64,000 nt of DNA from Isoetes taiwanensis (Eukaryota; Streptophyta; Lycopodiopsida; Isoetales; Isoetaceae): contig JAJEKV010000338.1 in assembly GCA_021234155.1 (NCBI GenBank), forward strand, positions 126,001 through 190,000, given 5' to 3'. Position 1 is the stretch's first letter; the number at the start of each line of letters is the position of its first letter. The position numbers were made by a program, and so were the translations under genes. Below are positions 34,019 to 47,300 of the stretch, one piece after another. The notes below the pieces were generated by a model. It was not told the origin of the DNA and made no database searches. It saw only the letters and a program-made list of their open reading frames with translations.

Positions 34019-34032
34019 TTGACATCATAGAG
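34019..34032. repeat. Target-site duplication, right copy (LINE-3)
   Basis: This is an exact copy of 21100-21113; the host hairpin module resumes after it with AGACGACTAAATAAAGG. Confidence 0.93.
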
Positions 34033-35455
34033 AGACGACTAAATAAAGGCATTAGAAAAATCACCCTTTTTAAGAGAGATAACATCAACTTCAACATTAG
34101 AAGACCACCTAATCTTAAGCCATGATGTTGTTTAAGATTAGCCCATTACAAGTGTTTGCTCTACGAAGTGTCAAATGCCAATTAATGCGAATTGAAGTTA
34201 CGACTTATTGGTGCAATGGAGCAATCTTAAGCAATATTGTGGCTTAAAATTGGAGGACCGACTGATGCACAGACAATCAATTTCAAATGGCATCTGTCCC
34301 TCTGACATCATGGTCTTCTTTGCAATGGCCACTGTGGCTTTGCCATAAAGTTCAATGGAAAGAAGGTTTGATCAACGGCCCAGATGTCATTGACTATGCA
34401 CTTTCCCAAGGACGAAGCTTAGCAAGCAACTGAACTTCTATTTCGTGACAATCTTTTGTGATATTCCTGTTGAATGTATCTAAAATACCATGTACAATGA
34501 GTCACAAATAGAAAAATCAAAAAGAGATGTAGAGAGAGTGCTAAACCGAATGAGACGACGATATTCCTATTTAATGTATCTAAAAATGCCACCTACAATG
34601 AGTCAGCAAACTTAATGCAGGAGACACCTTAGAAATAAAAAAGAGATGTAGAGAGAGCCCTAAACCAAACAGGATGTTTAGAAACCAAACTCGATATACA
34701 AAAAAAACTCAGGTACTAATTGATGATAGCCATTAAATAAACTTTTAAGCTTCAAGGTTCACAGTCAGACATGAAGAGTTGACGAAAAGCAAATGTTTCA
34801 ATTCCTATTTTCTTCATCTTCAATCAGATTCTCTAGTTGTAGATCTTTCACCTGGCAGCTACCTAAGAAGTTCAACCATTTATCCAATCATCGGACAGGG
34901 GTATCACACCAAAGTAGAATTTCCTCCAACAAAGCGCCTCGAGCATCCTCTTTATGTGCTAAGAGTTTCTGAAATATTGGCTTCAAGGCGTTGCTATGCT
35001 CTAGTGGCATTCTTAGAAGCCTTCTAATGGCTCTAGCAGGAAACATATCAACTTCTCTTCTAGTTCAAGATCTGAAATTGTCTCGCCAGATCTTCGAACA
35101 TGCCCGACTTCTAGAAATTTAGATTCAAATTTGAAGAATTCAGCTTTTAAGAAGCTAAACTCGAAATTCAACAAATTCTGTTGAATCTCATTTGCATGAT
35201 CTAGCACATGTATTGCAGTTCAATGCCCATGGGATTTACGCCAGTCTGGGCCATTTGTTTTAGAATGCAAAATTTCAGTTTCCCTCCAAATTTTTATTAT
35301 CTCTTATAAACGTTTGACTAAGCGAAGTCTAGAAGTGTGGCTACAAGCAGATCCTAGTCTACTCGACTAAGGTCTTTAAGTAGAGTCTAAAAGCAAGTCT
35401 TTAAAAATGTTTAGGTTGCAGGTTTTCTTTCACACTCACAAATTGTTCAAGTGCC
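34033..35455. other. Flanking spacer with a ~100-119 bp tandem duplication
   Basis: ATATTCCTGTTGAATGTATC at 34461 recurs as a variant at 34561, and a shared AAAGAGATGTAGAGAGAG block follows in each, with about 19 extra bases in the second unit. The stretch up to 35455 is otherwise AT-rich without a recognisable gene. Confidence 0.6.
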
Positions 35456-35902
35456 TTTTTTTTTCTTTTTTTTCTTTTTTTTCTTTTTTTTTTCTTTTTT
35501 TTTCTTTTGAAAGTAAGAGTTGGTTTTTTCATTAATTATAAAAGTTCAGGTACAAAGTAAAATCCATGCTTTTGAAATGAAAGCATGCTGAAAGAGATAG
35601 TAGTATGTAGTCAATACATAGCATCATAGCTTAATAAGTACTATACTCCAGTAATAATATCCAAAATGAAATGGAATGAAGAGAAAATTTAAAGCATCAA
35701 AGGCCTTAAACATTCAAAGCTGCATCCCATCAAAATCAGATAGAAGTGATGTCCGATAGTAGGCTGTCACCTTAACTCTGAAATCCTGTTCACAGAATAA
35801 ACCAACCAGAATAGTGAATCAAGACAAAAATTTAGATAAGAGCACATCACCATTGGTAATCCAGAGTGGAAGGCGGTAAGAAAGCACAGACAGATGGAAG
35901 GA

Positions 35903-36360
35903 TTATGATTCAGCAAAGAAAATAAAGTTGAAATAGGCATTGAAGGGATCAATTGTTCCAGAGGTATAGGACTTGGCAGGCCAACTGTTATTGTAAAATA
36001 GGCGAATTTTGTCCTTGTCCCCCAAGAGTAGTAACAGCGATCCATAAACATCTGCAAGTTGCTTGTGATTATAGTACATGGATCTATATCTGGAGAGTTG
36101 TCTTTCAGTTAGACTGAAGTGATTGTTGACAAGAAATTTCCATAAGCAGTGAATATGAACGACCTCTCTGCAGAAAATGGCAGCCCATAGGTCTTTCCTA
36201 TCCTTCTGATACTGTAAATGACCAGCCCTCATCAAGAATGACTCCATTGAGACCAGATTATACTCAAAGATAGTATCCCTTGCAGGCTGGCAAAAAGGAA
36301 AGTGATCATCAAACTTGTTCTTCCCTATCCTCGCAGAAACTCAAGTTACTCTAGGATCAT
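35903..36360 (-). pseudogene. L1 copy 1 ORF3, small ORF after ORF2
   Basis: The open part 35903-36340 includes MESFLMRAGHLQ, then DLWAAIFCREVVHIHCLW, SLTERQLSRY and LADVYGSLLLLLGDKDKIRL. The copy at 55611-56050 has the matching protein. A predicted start ATG at 36360 overlaps the end of ORF2 in the +1 frame but is followed by TAA here, and a one-base deletion lies just downstream. I recognise no known domain; it is neither RNase H nor a Cys/His finger. See the finding on its conservation. Confidence 0.6.
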
Positions 36361-39300
36361 CAGAAAAGAGAATGTTAGAATCTATTACATTCAAATTTGT
36401 AGCAAACAAATCAAAACAACCCATGTGCTCTCCATAAGAATCCTATTTCCTATCATAGTTAGTACCAAATCTTTTTTTGTGAGCAGTAGCAAGAGTATCA
36501 AAGTCAAGTTGAAAATGTAGTTTAATCCAAAAAATAGAAAGCTTCTTATTTCCATATAAAACACGATTTCTTGATTTCCAGATATTCCAGAGGGCAGAAT
36601 GAACAATAGTATTAGTGAATTAGTGAATTTGTTATCAGATTGAAGAATGGATAAAAGATCTTGATTATGGAAAATTCCAAACTTATTAGATAACCAAGAC
36701 CAAAACCCATTTAGCTTATTACAGAAAAAGATATGACTCATATTTTCATCATTGCCACAGAGCATTTCAGTATTAGAGTTCCTTCTTGACAAAGTATAAA
36801 GATTATTCAAACTGCCATTAGCAATCAACCAAATGAAATAAGAAATCTTGGGAGGACAATAATAATTCCAAACATTGAAGAACACGGCTCTAAGCTGATC
36901 AGAGTTGATTTACCATTTGTCATTGCTTTACAATCTCCGTCATTAGCAGAAAGAGCATTATACACAGTTTTCACCTTATATCCCACCTTGCCATCAATAA
37001 TCCAATCTCCATTCTCTGGATTTGGAGATAGATTACATAAGAAATTCTTAATATGGAAGAAGATTTTTTTATCTGAGGAGGTTCCCTTAATGAGCTCTTT
37101 CAGCTTAGTCCATGAGATAATCATGTTCCTTAAGAAAAGATCTTTAATGTAATGTAAATGAAACCTGCATCAGGCCATTTTTTGCAAATCTTTGGGTGTC
37201 GAATAGCTAGCATAGTGGAATTATGATCTGAAGAATTAAATTCCAAAAAATAGGCATATCACTATGAAGTTTGTCTCTTGGGATTAGAGAGATAGAATTC
37301 CAAGCTTAATTAAATTGAACATCAGAGGAGAGATATTAGTGGCAGGCTTAATGTGAATAAAGGCAGAGTGAGGAAGCAGATGCTGAATGGAGGGATGACC
37401 ATAAGGATGGCTTCTATGAATCCAGAATCTGATGAACTTGGAGGCAGGAGACTGATTGCTGTGAATAGCTTTCCAAATGAATTTGCCTGCTAAGGATTGA
37501 GCTCGAAGAAATAAATTCTTGCAGCCAAGCCCCCCTAATTTCTTAGATTTACAAATAGAGCCCCAGTTCACAAGGTGTTTACCATTCCAGATGAAGCCTC
37601 TAATGATTTTCTCCAGATCAAGATAGATAACTTAGGAGCAACCAGAGCAGTGGAGAAATAAACATGAGAGCTCGCTAAAACAGAATTTGCAATTATAGTT
37701 CTACCAGCAAGGGAAAGAGTAGTCCTGTAATTATTCAGCTTCTTCTTGATTGTGGAAAGAACAGGATCCCATAGACCTTTGATACTGTGATTTAGAGATA
37801 GAGGCATACCCAATAACTTAGTAGCTTGCAAAGGGGAGAGAACTTTAATACCAGCCAGACTTTGATGAGTAGTATCTCCCACAATCAAACTTTTGTCAAT
37901 GTTGAGTTGGATACTAGAAGCAACTGAGAATTGCTTAAGAGTTTTCAAAAAGAACTCAATATTTAAAGTATCAGCGTCAATAAAGAAAAAGGAGTCATCA
38001 ACGTATTGAAGAATACTAAGAGATTCATTGGACTCAGGAAGCTAAAGACCTTTAATAAGACCAAGATTCTGATAATGAGAAATAGCTTTAGTACGCAGCT
38101 CAGCTACAACTAGAAAAAAGATAAGGAGCAAGAGGGCAATCTTGCCTAACACCACATATAAGAGGGAAGAAACCAGATGGAGAACCATTGATAAGGATAG
38201 CAGAATTGAATCTAGAATTTAGACCAAAAATGAGATTTCTTAGCTTGGGAAGAAAGCCAAGCTTGGACATTGCAAAGTCAAGAAAATTCCATCTTATTGA
38301 ATCAAAAGCTCGTTTAAAATCCAGTTTAAAAACACAATTCTGTTAGGAGATCCTGTTCCAATGTAGACCCTCCATAGCAGCCACATAATTATCCAGAATA
38401 TATCTGTTGGAAAGAAAAGCAGATTGATTAAGGCTGATATTTTCCTGGAGATAATTCTTAATCCTAGAAGCAATGATTTTGGCACAGAGCTTATAAGTAG
38501 TGTTAGTTAGAGAGATAGGCCTCCAATCTTGAAGCTTGGTAGGATGAAGCCACTAGAAATGGAAGGATGCAGATGCTCAGCATTTCAGAAGGCATGCACA
38601 AGAGAAGTAAGATCATTTTTTATAATATCCCAGAACTTAACATAGAATTCAGCAGGAAGGCCATCAGGACCAGGGGATTTTCCTTTGCAGAAACTATTAA
38701 GAATGCTAAAAATTTCATCTTGTGAAGGCATTGAGATCATAGAGGCCTCCATAGTATTAGGGGCAGAAGATAGAATCGTATCAATAAGAGGCTTGAAAGC
38801 ATTAAATTCTGGAGATCATAAGAAGGAATAGGATTACATTGAAGGAGATCCTTGAATCTATCATAAAAGGTTTTAGCAATATCTCTTTGAGAGGTATGAA
38901 TATTGCCATTCTCATCCATGACCTCAGTAATGGAATTTTTCAACAGTCTGCTTTTAGCAACCCTAAAGAAGAATTTTGTACTACCAGAATCCATGTCATT
39001 TATATGCTTGATTTTGCACCTGATAGCAGCACTTTTTGCCTTCACTTCTTCAATGTTTCTGATTCTCCTCTCTAAAATATCTTCTCCCATCTGCAGACTT
39101 GAGTTACAGGAATCGTCATGAAGCAGAGGCCTAATTTTCTTCATATACATCAAAAGTTGATCCTTCTCCTTACAACATTCTTCATGCTTAGATTTAGACC
39201 AATTCTTGATCCAATCCTTAATTTTCTTTATCTTTGAATAGAATCTTTTCATAGATAAGAAATCATTATCCAATCTGTTATTTTCTTCCAGATTCTCATA

Positions 39301-40082
39301 AAAATTCCTGAATTGAGAGCAGAACTCTCATTATCAAGAAGAGAAGCATTTAACTTATAAGGAGTGTTTTCAATTCTCTGAATCTGAGTGATTTGAGAGG
39401 TATGAAGAAACTGTGGCTGATGATCAGATATTGAGGTACCTTCATCACTGGTGACAAAGCTGTTGTCCCACATAGCAGAGGAGGGATTGGAGACATAAAA
39501 TCTATCAAGAGTGCAGTAAACTCTAGCATTATCCTTCTGCTTATTAGACCAAGTGAAGGTTGAAGTTGAAGAGGGAATATGAATTAGACCATTATCAGAG
39601 ATAAGAGATTCCCAATTCATTTTTTCAGCTCTTGTCATATTAATTCTGTTTCCCAATTTGAGATCCCACGAAAGAGTATTATTAAAATCTCCAGCCACAA
39701 TCAAATTATCAATGCTTTGGGAGGTAAGTGAATTGTTTATTTCCACTCAAACAGTCTCTCTATCTTTAGGGTTTGTTGGAGCATAAATATTGATAATCCC
39801 AAATGAAGAACTAGAAACAGGAAAGAATAACAGATTGCCATGTCTTGGAAGGACTATTGTAGAAATGGTGATGGCTAATCTCTTTCTTCTAAATTATTGC
39901 TAAACCACCACTAGCACCAGAAGACTCAATCCATATAGAAGAAGATCCAGGATAAATTCAATTTCCTAAGTTACCACACTCAAAGGTAGGCAATTTCAAT
40001 TCCTGCAACAAGATAATGTCAGCATTATATAGCCTAATCTGAGCTATAGCATGTCTCCTTTTAAGGGGACCAGAATCTTCAT
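36341..40082 (-). pseudogene. L1 copy 1 ORF2 (endonuclease, RT, zf-RVT), broken
   Basis: It starts MKIL at 40082, overlapping the ORF1 stop as ATGA. Nine codons present in copy 2 just after the start are deleted here. The endonuclease part reads NLIVAGDFNNTLSWDLKLG and later SISDHQPQFLHTS (39400-39700). The RT and C-terminal parts are recognisable by homology with copy 2 (e.g. ATKLLGMPLSLNHSIKG near 37800; PPKISYFIWLIANGSLNN near 36830). There are at least six frameshifts or stops. It ends with DDPRVT and TGA at 36341. Confidence 0.9.
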
Positions 40083-42007
40083 AGGATCAGAGAAGGGAGA
40101 GAAAGAGGGGAGAGAGACGACTTTTTGGCTCTTGTGGATTTCCTTTTACTATTCTTACTTCTTGTATTGTGAACATGAGTTTTATCCAGTTTAGAGAAGA
40201 TAAGGCCTTTGTCAATGGTATTATCATTTTTCTTAGCACTTCTTTTTAAATGATTTTGATCAGACTTAGCCTCAACATGAGGATTCTCTAAAAGATACTC
40301 CTTCTTGCCCCAATTTTCTTTATCACTTCCACATCCCTCACTATCACTCGAGTCTGAGAAACCCCCAGGGGAGAATTAAAACATAGTGTTGTTCTTAGAA
40401 TTATGAAAGAAGGAACATTAACTTGCCTGATATTATCTTTTTCTTGAATCTCCTTTCTTTCAGATGTCAGCATGTCATTGACCCTATGCTCTGGAGTCTC
40501 AGCTACAAAGTCAGTGTCATTGACTTGAGTCACATCAATTTCTCCATCCTTCTGTCTTTGCAAAAGAAGATTGACATCTTCCTGCAGAGAGGCCATTTGA
40601 TCTGCAAACTTGCTTGAGATCTTGGGAGAACATGTGGAACAATTCACCATAGGAGGGTCCAGGTCAATCAGAGAAGGCAAAGGGGTAGAAGTCAAATGGG
40701 GAGAACTATCTGACTTGGTTTTTTGGGTGGGAGAGGCTATATCAAGCACTGAATTATGAGTTAGATCACATGGTGTGCTCTTATCTAAACCAATATCTAT
40801 CTCACCATTAAGGTTAGATAATATCTGATAAGAATTAGAACATAGTACATATTGCTGAGAATCTGCTGCTACATTTTCATTGATAGGTTGACAGCCTATT
40901 CCACCATCAGATGAACCTTTGGAGTTTATAGAACCTGGAGCCTTTTGAATTTGCTATGAGTCTGTTGCTGGCATATTGCCCTTCGAATTTATAGTATGAT
41001 ACTTAAAAGTCAAAGGTTGCTTTGCTTTGTCTTGAGTTTTCATATTTAATGACCCACTCTTACTAAAGTTTTTAATTGGAAAATCCATTAGATTATAGGA
41101 GCATTAACCTTTGTCCTGTTGCTTAACCTCCTTGATTATGTTATTCAAGGTTAGACTTAACTTGTCTGTTGCATGACTTGGTTTATCAGCAACTCTGCCC
41201 GTAACTGTAAGTTTAGGTTCCCCAATTACTATAGCACTTTTACTTTTCATAACATTGTAATCATCTTGCTCTTTCATCTTTCCCTTGTCCTTTCTTTGCT
41301 CCCTAACTGCTTTTTGTTTCTGAATTCTCTTGTAACTACCATTAACTCTTGTCCATTTGAATCTGTCACCTTCTGGCAGTTTGTAGAATTGACCTTCACT
41401 TCTGACATTAACATCCTCATTAATATTTTCTTTAACATATGCCTCATGTGACTGCTTTTCTGAGATCTGTTCAGCAGGAGAGGTTTTGTCTTCATGATGT
41501 CCATCTGGGTTTGATCTACAACCAGAATACCAGAAATGCCTATGAAGACATTTCTGACATTGAGAAGGCAATCCAGACCATCTGAGGGTTAAAGAAGATT
41601 TTGAACCAAAGGCATCTTTGAATGGAATCGGAATCCTTAGATAGATCTAATTGCACAAAAGAACTTGGAGGTCTAGAAGGAGAATATTTAGTTGAGATAT
41701 ACGTGCCAATAGAATTGAAAAGAAGCTTGAAGCATTCTTCATCCCAATAGATAGGATTCAGCCCAGATAGGGATGTTAAAGCAATACAGAGATTGTTCAT
41801 TTGTTCATTGTCAAGTTTAGAATGCCATTTCAGGAAGGTGAGCTGAGAGGTCTCAAAAGTTAGAGGACCATACTTCAGAAAGAAGTTGGCTGATTTCAGA
41901 TTCCCACATTCAAGCATAATATATGGAAAATTAAGCCAGTAAACAGAGTGGATGATAATTAATTTGTGCAGATCAGAAAGAGCATTAGGATCAACTTTGG
42001 GCAACAT
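40079..42007 (-). pseudogene. L1 copy 1 ORF1, 5'-truncated and frameshifted
   Basis: The part from 42007 covers the DUF4283-like region (YWLNFPYIMLECGN, LNPIYWDEECFKLLFNSIG). A frameshift near 41570 leads to QCQKCLHRHFWYSGC, a zinc knuckle with spacing C-X2-C-X3-H-X5-C. A basic linker and the acidic C-terminal part (40288-40749) follow, in broken frames. It ends at a TGA overlapping the ORF2 ATG. The role is RNA binding in the LINE particle. Confidence 0.85.
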
Positions 42008-42010
42008 GGA

Positions 42011-43142
42011 AGCACCTCATGTGGAAATTACTTGCAAGGTTCTTCAACCTTATGCTCTCTTGAATATGATGATTCTCTAATGTTTTAATCTCTTGTTTAC
42101 TCAGTTAAATATGTGAACTCCATTACGAATTTACTCATAGTGAAGTGCACTCGAAAAGAGTACAGGAACATATGGTGTGCTATCACGTTTATTACAGAAA
42201 TAAATGATAGACAAGTTGCCTTCAATCTTCTTGATCTGAGTGGTGAGCTTAGATGTATTTATGCTATCAACCACAATAATGCATTTCTTACTGAAATAGG
42301 CACTTAATACTTGGTGCATCTTGTACGATCGTCAAAATGGGAAGAGGATTACGTCATGGCTTGTTACTGATTATTAATATGTTTTGGTATGTAGGTAACA
42401 TTAAGCATGTAAAAGGATAGCTTCAGAGTATGATATGAAAAAGCTAAATATCCTGAAGCAGATAAATTGGCTATCTTCCGAGCAGGTACAACATGCAAAG
42501 AGTTACTTTGAAAAAATTCAACAGCTGGAATGCTAGGTTAAAAATAGCTCTTTGAGTAAGGTTTTTTATTTTAAAGAAGTCTTTTGTTTATGAGCTACCT
42601 TTAAAGTACAATGTTCCTCCTGAAAGTATTCAAAGGAAGTTCCATCACGGAACACCTTGTATAAGTTAATCAGTTTGTGGATTATTATTCTTGTAGCAAT
42701 AGGAAGGTTGGACTGCATTTTGTAGCAATAGCTATTTTGTGATAGAATTCGTTGGGAAGGCAACAAAAGGACGAAGGTTCAACAAAAGAACTGTGAAAGC
42801 AGATACCTCGGACAACCATAAACAACCACTATAATAGGAGAAAAATAGAAAACAGAATCTTGACAACATAGGCCTAATGGAAACTAAATAGTTTAGAAAA
42901 TTGCATCGAATCCATAAAACCACCAAATCTCAGCTAGGGTAGAAATTGAACCTTGGTGGTCCGTTTGTTAGGGGTAAGGTACGTTGGCTGGCGAACTTTT
43001 CATGGTTTGGAAATTGGACGCGCGCACTAGACCCACCCTGTCACGAAACATCCTTGTTGAACCTACTGGGGTTTCGACCATAAGAAAATAAGAGGAACCT
43101 TGTTGGGCTTCATTCAACCATAGGAAAATCAAGATGAACTAT
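42011..43142. other. Spacer between LINE copy 1 and inverted-repeat cluster
   Basis: It contains one possible orphan exon (42105-42307). I recognise nothing else; it is AT-rich with short ORFs. Confidence 0.4.
42105..42307 (+). pseudogene. Possible orphan exon of an unidentified gene
   Basis: A pyrimidine tract and CAG at 42102-42104 precede an open frame with protein-like composition: NLLIVKCTRKEYRNIWCAI, then FNLLDLSGELRCIYAINHN, ending TGA-free until TAA at 42305. I could not assign a family. There is no partner exon nearby, and the left side is cut by LINE copy 1, so it is most likely a broken gene fragment. Confidence 0.3.
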
Positions 43143-43590
43143 AAACATTCTATGGAAACCTCCCTTAGTTTCCTTGGAAAATTGGAGAGGTTTCCATTAA
43201 AATATTTAAAAAAAATAAAAGGCCGTAATTAATAAAGGCGGGTGTAATTAATAAATGCATGTTTACGCAACCACCGAGGTGGACATTAAAAAAGCACGTG
43301 AATCAAGGCGAATCGTGGAGGGCTTTTTTTTTTTTTTTTATTTATGGGAAACCTCCCCAATTTTCAGTGGAAACCTCCCTTGTTTTCTTCTATGGAAACC
43401 TGCCCTAGTTTTCCAAAAAAGTTGGGGAGGTTTCTAGGGAAAGGTGAGGAGGTTTCCATAGAAACCTCCCCTATTTTCCAAAATGGAAACCTCCCCAGGT
43501 CTACTTGGAAAGTTGGGGAGGTTTCCAGGGAAGAGGTTTCCGGGAAGATGAGGGAGGTTTCCACGGAAAATTGGGGAGGTTTCCATTGAA
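43143..43590. repeat. Cluster of short inverted repeats GGAAACCTCC / GGAGGTTTCC
   Basis: The word GGAAACCTCC or a one-base variant occurs on the plus strand near 43154, 43348, 43370, 43394, 43461 and 43486. Its complement occurs near 43187, 43426, 43448, 43517, 43532, 43554 and 43578. Adjacent opposite copies can pair into several hairpins 30-60 bp apart. The plus and minus ORFs here are by-products of the repeat. Confidence 0.85.
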
Positions 43591-44318
43591 GTCCAACAAA
43601 TCATCGCTATAACACCATAACCTCCACCTCAACCCTTCCACCTCAACCCTACCCTACGTTTCCGCGAGTTTTTTTTTTTACTAAATTTTTGTGGGGCCAT
43701 GTTTTAGCTCAAATTACGTCGCCTTGTCAATTCCACCCAGTAATAATGGTGGAAAAAGGGTTAAACATTCTATATTTAGAATGAAAACCTAAGAATTTGG
43801 TACAATGTAATTACAAAGAGCCTCTTCACACTATGAATAGTACTTTTTAGGCAACAATTTTGGAGAACACAAAGCAGTAATTACCTTCATTTCCAGAAGA
43901 CGCGGTTCCTTTCTCTACCATGGGTGTTAGAAGGAGCATGAAGACCCTAAAGCTGAATATAAGAGGAGAAGTTTGAAACTACGCAGAGTTGGTTAATTTA
44001 CATTAATGATGGTGCCTTAGCCCCTGTTATCGATTTTCTGGTTGCAGAAGATAACATTTTCAGAGGCACTTGGAAACAGTTTAAAGAAGATGTAGATGTA
44101 TAGTAGTACATATTTTAATACAGGATGCAGCTTTGAGATCACAGAATAAGGAGCACTTTATTGCGATTGTGAAGCTGCAAGCTGCAAAGCACAAGCACAA
44201 AGGTGCCGTCGGACTGCTTTCCTGTTGCACTTGGTTTCTTCATCCTTTGTAGTAGAGCCAGCAACAATCTCGAGAAAATCTGCTTTATTAGAACATAGCG
44301 TCTTGTTGCTATACTCGT
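43591..44318. other. 3' flank of the RUNKEL-type gene
   Basis: Nothing is recognised apart from the likely 3' UTR of the minus-strand kinase gene immediately left of its stop codon. Confidence 0.5.
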
Positions 44319-47300
44319 TTAAGTCCTTCCTGGTAGAAGTTGCAGCTCCAATGCAGCATCAATTGCAGCATCTGCAACATGTGGTAGACTTGACTTTCTA
44401 AGCTTGTGGATTATATTTTCAAGGGGAACAATAGTTGACGTTTGCAGAACTGGTGCCGGCAGTATTTGAGAATTAACAAGAGCCATTCTTTGCTCTCTGC
44501 ATGCTACTGTAAGTACTTGAAGCAAACGACGCTGCAACAGGGAAAGAAGTGCAGGATTATGAATTAAAGATGAAGTCTCAAGTGCTTTTGTCAGCTCTGA
44601 AATGTTTGAAAGGATGGACTCTGCTACCACTTTAGGAGCTGCTTTCACTGCTAGAACAAGACATTCCGAAGCTGATTCTGCGAGTCTAGGTTCATGGCTT
44701 CCACAGAGCTCTAAGAATAAGCCAGCATTCCTTGCAAAATCTGCAATGTCTTCGATTAACATATTCTTTGTGTTTTCCAGCATTACGAATAAGAAAATAC
44801 CTGCAGACTGTTAAGACAGTGTCTAAAAAATCCTCCATTCCCTTGGCATGAGCAAATTCCAGCAAAGCCATAAGTTTGTTCACTACATGAAGCTTTGAGA
44901 GGAGCTTCGTTTCCACCTCTGGCGAACACACTACGAACAGACACAGTCTCACATTGTGCAAGTTTATGCTTGATAGATCTTCTTGAAGGAAGTCAAAAAA
45001 CTGAGATACTAATTTCAGCTGCAGAATATCAGCAATTTCGATACACTTCAGATCCAGAAGCATTACAAGTAGCTTTTGAGCATACATTGGTATGGGATCC
45101 TCGTCTTCAAGCAAGATGGGGTACAAGGGCAAGAAATGCTGTCTGATTATCAACTTCAGATGGTCCCTTTCTTTTCCCCAGATGCCAGATCTTTCTCCGG
45201 GATCAACCTTCAAATCTTCCAGATTTGAGGTCATATCATCCACAAAGACAATGAGAATATCACAGAAGACTTTAAGACACAAAAAACGAGTATCTCCACA
45301 ACTGTTTTTCCTGTAAAGGCTTGCTAGGCTTGGTAAGAGATGCGAGATGAATATGTCCACATATGTCAATAGGGTGGTTGATTGCTGAGAAATTACTTCC
45401 AACATTCTAAGAACAGTTGACTGAAAATCTTCTTGACCCTAATAAAACACCCAGCCATGTGTTAGTTACATAGCCAAGTAAACATGCAGTATGCATGGCC
45501 AGATAACATAAAACGTCGCAATAAAAAATAAAGAGGGTATGAATGAACCTGAAAGCTTGCCGTCTCTAAACGTGTCATAAAACTAGCAACCTGCTTCAGC
45601 ACCTGTTCATTGACAATCCTATCCTTGAAAGGAATGCATTTTAGTAAAAGTAAAATTGTTGGTAACAGAGGAATAGAACTACGAGCTTGGCTTTTGCCAA
45701 ATGGTGAGGCATTTTGAAAAGCCGATCCTGGACGTTTCAATTGTTGACCCACTTGTTGAATATCAAGGGAAATACCTTCCAGAATGACAGGCACAAGAGA
45801 AATTACAGTTTGAATGAGAGCCTCCAAACATTGTTGCACATAGGGATCCTTTTCTTTGGCCAATCGCTCTACCACAGGCAACAACTTGCCACTGCAAAGG
45901 GAATGCAACCACTTCCGATTAATCTTGCATAATAAGGCAGCACAGACCAGAGATTTCCCTCGAAGCACTTCAGGACCTTGTTCTAACATGTTTACAATAC
46001 TGGGCACAAGAGACTTCTCTTCCATCAAGGGAAGAAGATGCTTTTGCATATTGGTCATCACACTGCTTCCAACTAATGCCATGTTCAGGAGATTTAAGTA
46101 TACCTGTTGTAATTTTATGCTTCCTTTTGACAAACCAGATATAAGTTTACTGAACGTCAACTTCTCTAGAACCAGAGGAATGCTTGAAGGATTGAAACGT
46201 ACAAGCCGTACCAAACAAGAACCAGCAGTGGTCCTTAATACTTCCTGCTTAGAAGTTGTCTTAAAAATATAACATAAGTCTTCAAGCACACCATGTGTTG
46301 TAAAACGCATCACCCACTCTCCTCCTTGGCATGCAATATTTTCAATGGCTTTCAAGGCATAGTGCTGTGTCGCATCATCTTCGCCCTTGTGCAACACAGA
46401 TGCAACCAATGAAATTGTCGTGCCAGAGACCTGTGCACATTACAAATCTATATATTACAATACGATATACTACAAACAAAATCAAAAGGTTTAAAGAAAG
46501 CTGTTTACCTGCCAAACTGATGGCGACCTTGACTCTTTTGCTGAACTCTCATTACCAGCACTAGCAGCCCGTGCATTGTTTGAATTCTGAGTTGAAATGT
46601 AAAACAGGAGTTCCCCAAGAGCTGCCATGGCTCCCCTCCGAACCTTCTCATGACTATCTCGTAATGTCTCTGTCAATACAGCCACTATTCCTGATCCAGC
46701 CAGCTCATCTTCAATTGTAGTTGCATGTCGAATTAGTAAACCTATAATTGTAGCTATTTGAATTCATAAATTAGCGACCTTCAGTAGTCCGTAATGTTTT
46801 TACCAGCAAGGGCATTAATGGTCCATTGATTATCAGATTGGACACATCTAGATTGTTACAAATACTTTCAATGTATCTGAAAGTATTTGATTTTGAACTA
46901 GGACTAGCAGCACCAGCTATGTTGTTGATAATTCGTTGCAAAAAAAAGCCTCAATTTGCTCTGGCTGAAGCTTTAGGATATCCAAACACGTTAATGGATC
47001 GACACAAAGAACTTTGGGATCAAACATGGCATCTGGTGACTTTTCAACCTTCCTATTTGACATGATTGGTCTAACAGACACGTCAGATGGATGCCAAAGT
47101 GCTTGTGAAAGACTAACAGAAGTCTTGGATGAATCTTCAGATGGTGGTAAAGGAGCCTTCTTCCTTTCACCTACTATGCCACATGCACGCTGACCTTTCC
47201 TTGAAATGCCCACACCAGGTGGTGTAGCAGCTACTTCTAGTCTTAAGGACTCTATTTTCAATGTTTCATCTGGCTGCCTCTCCATAGCTGGCTCTTCCCG

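Larger units (their letters stand above)
35456..42010 (-). mobile_element. L1-type LINE, copy 1 (5'-truncated)
   Basis: This is the same family as 55226-62975. The 3' end is a long T-run (A-tail on the minus strand) followed by GAAAGTAAGAGT.GGTTTT, conserved in both copies. The 5' edge falls inside ORF1 at about 42010, so roughly the first 170 ORF1 codons are missing. ORF1, ORF2 and a small third ORF are present but frame-broken. I found no convincing target duplication. Confidence 0.92.

Noticed and set aside
43255-43589. ORFs of 60-81 codons over the inverted-repeat cluster
   Set aside because: They are direct translations of the repeated words on both strands and have no independent coding signal.
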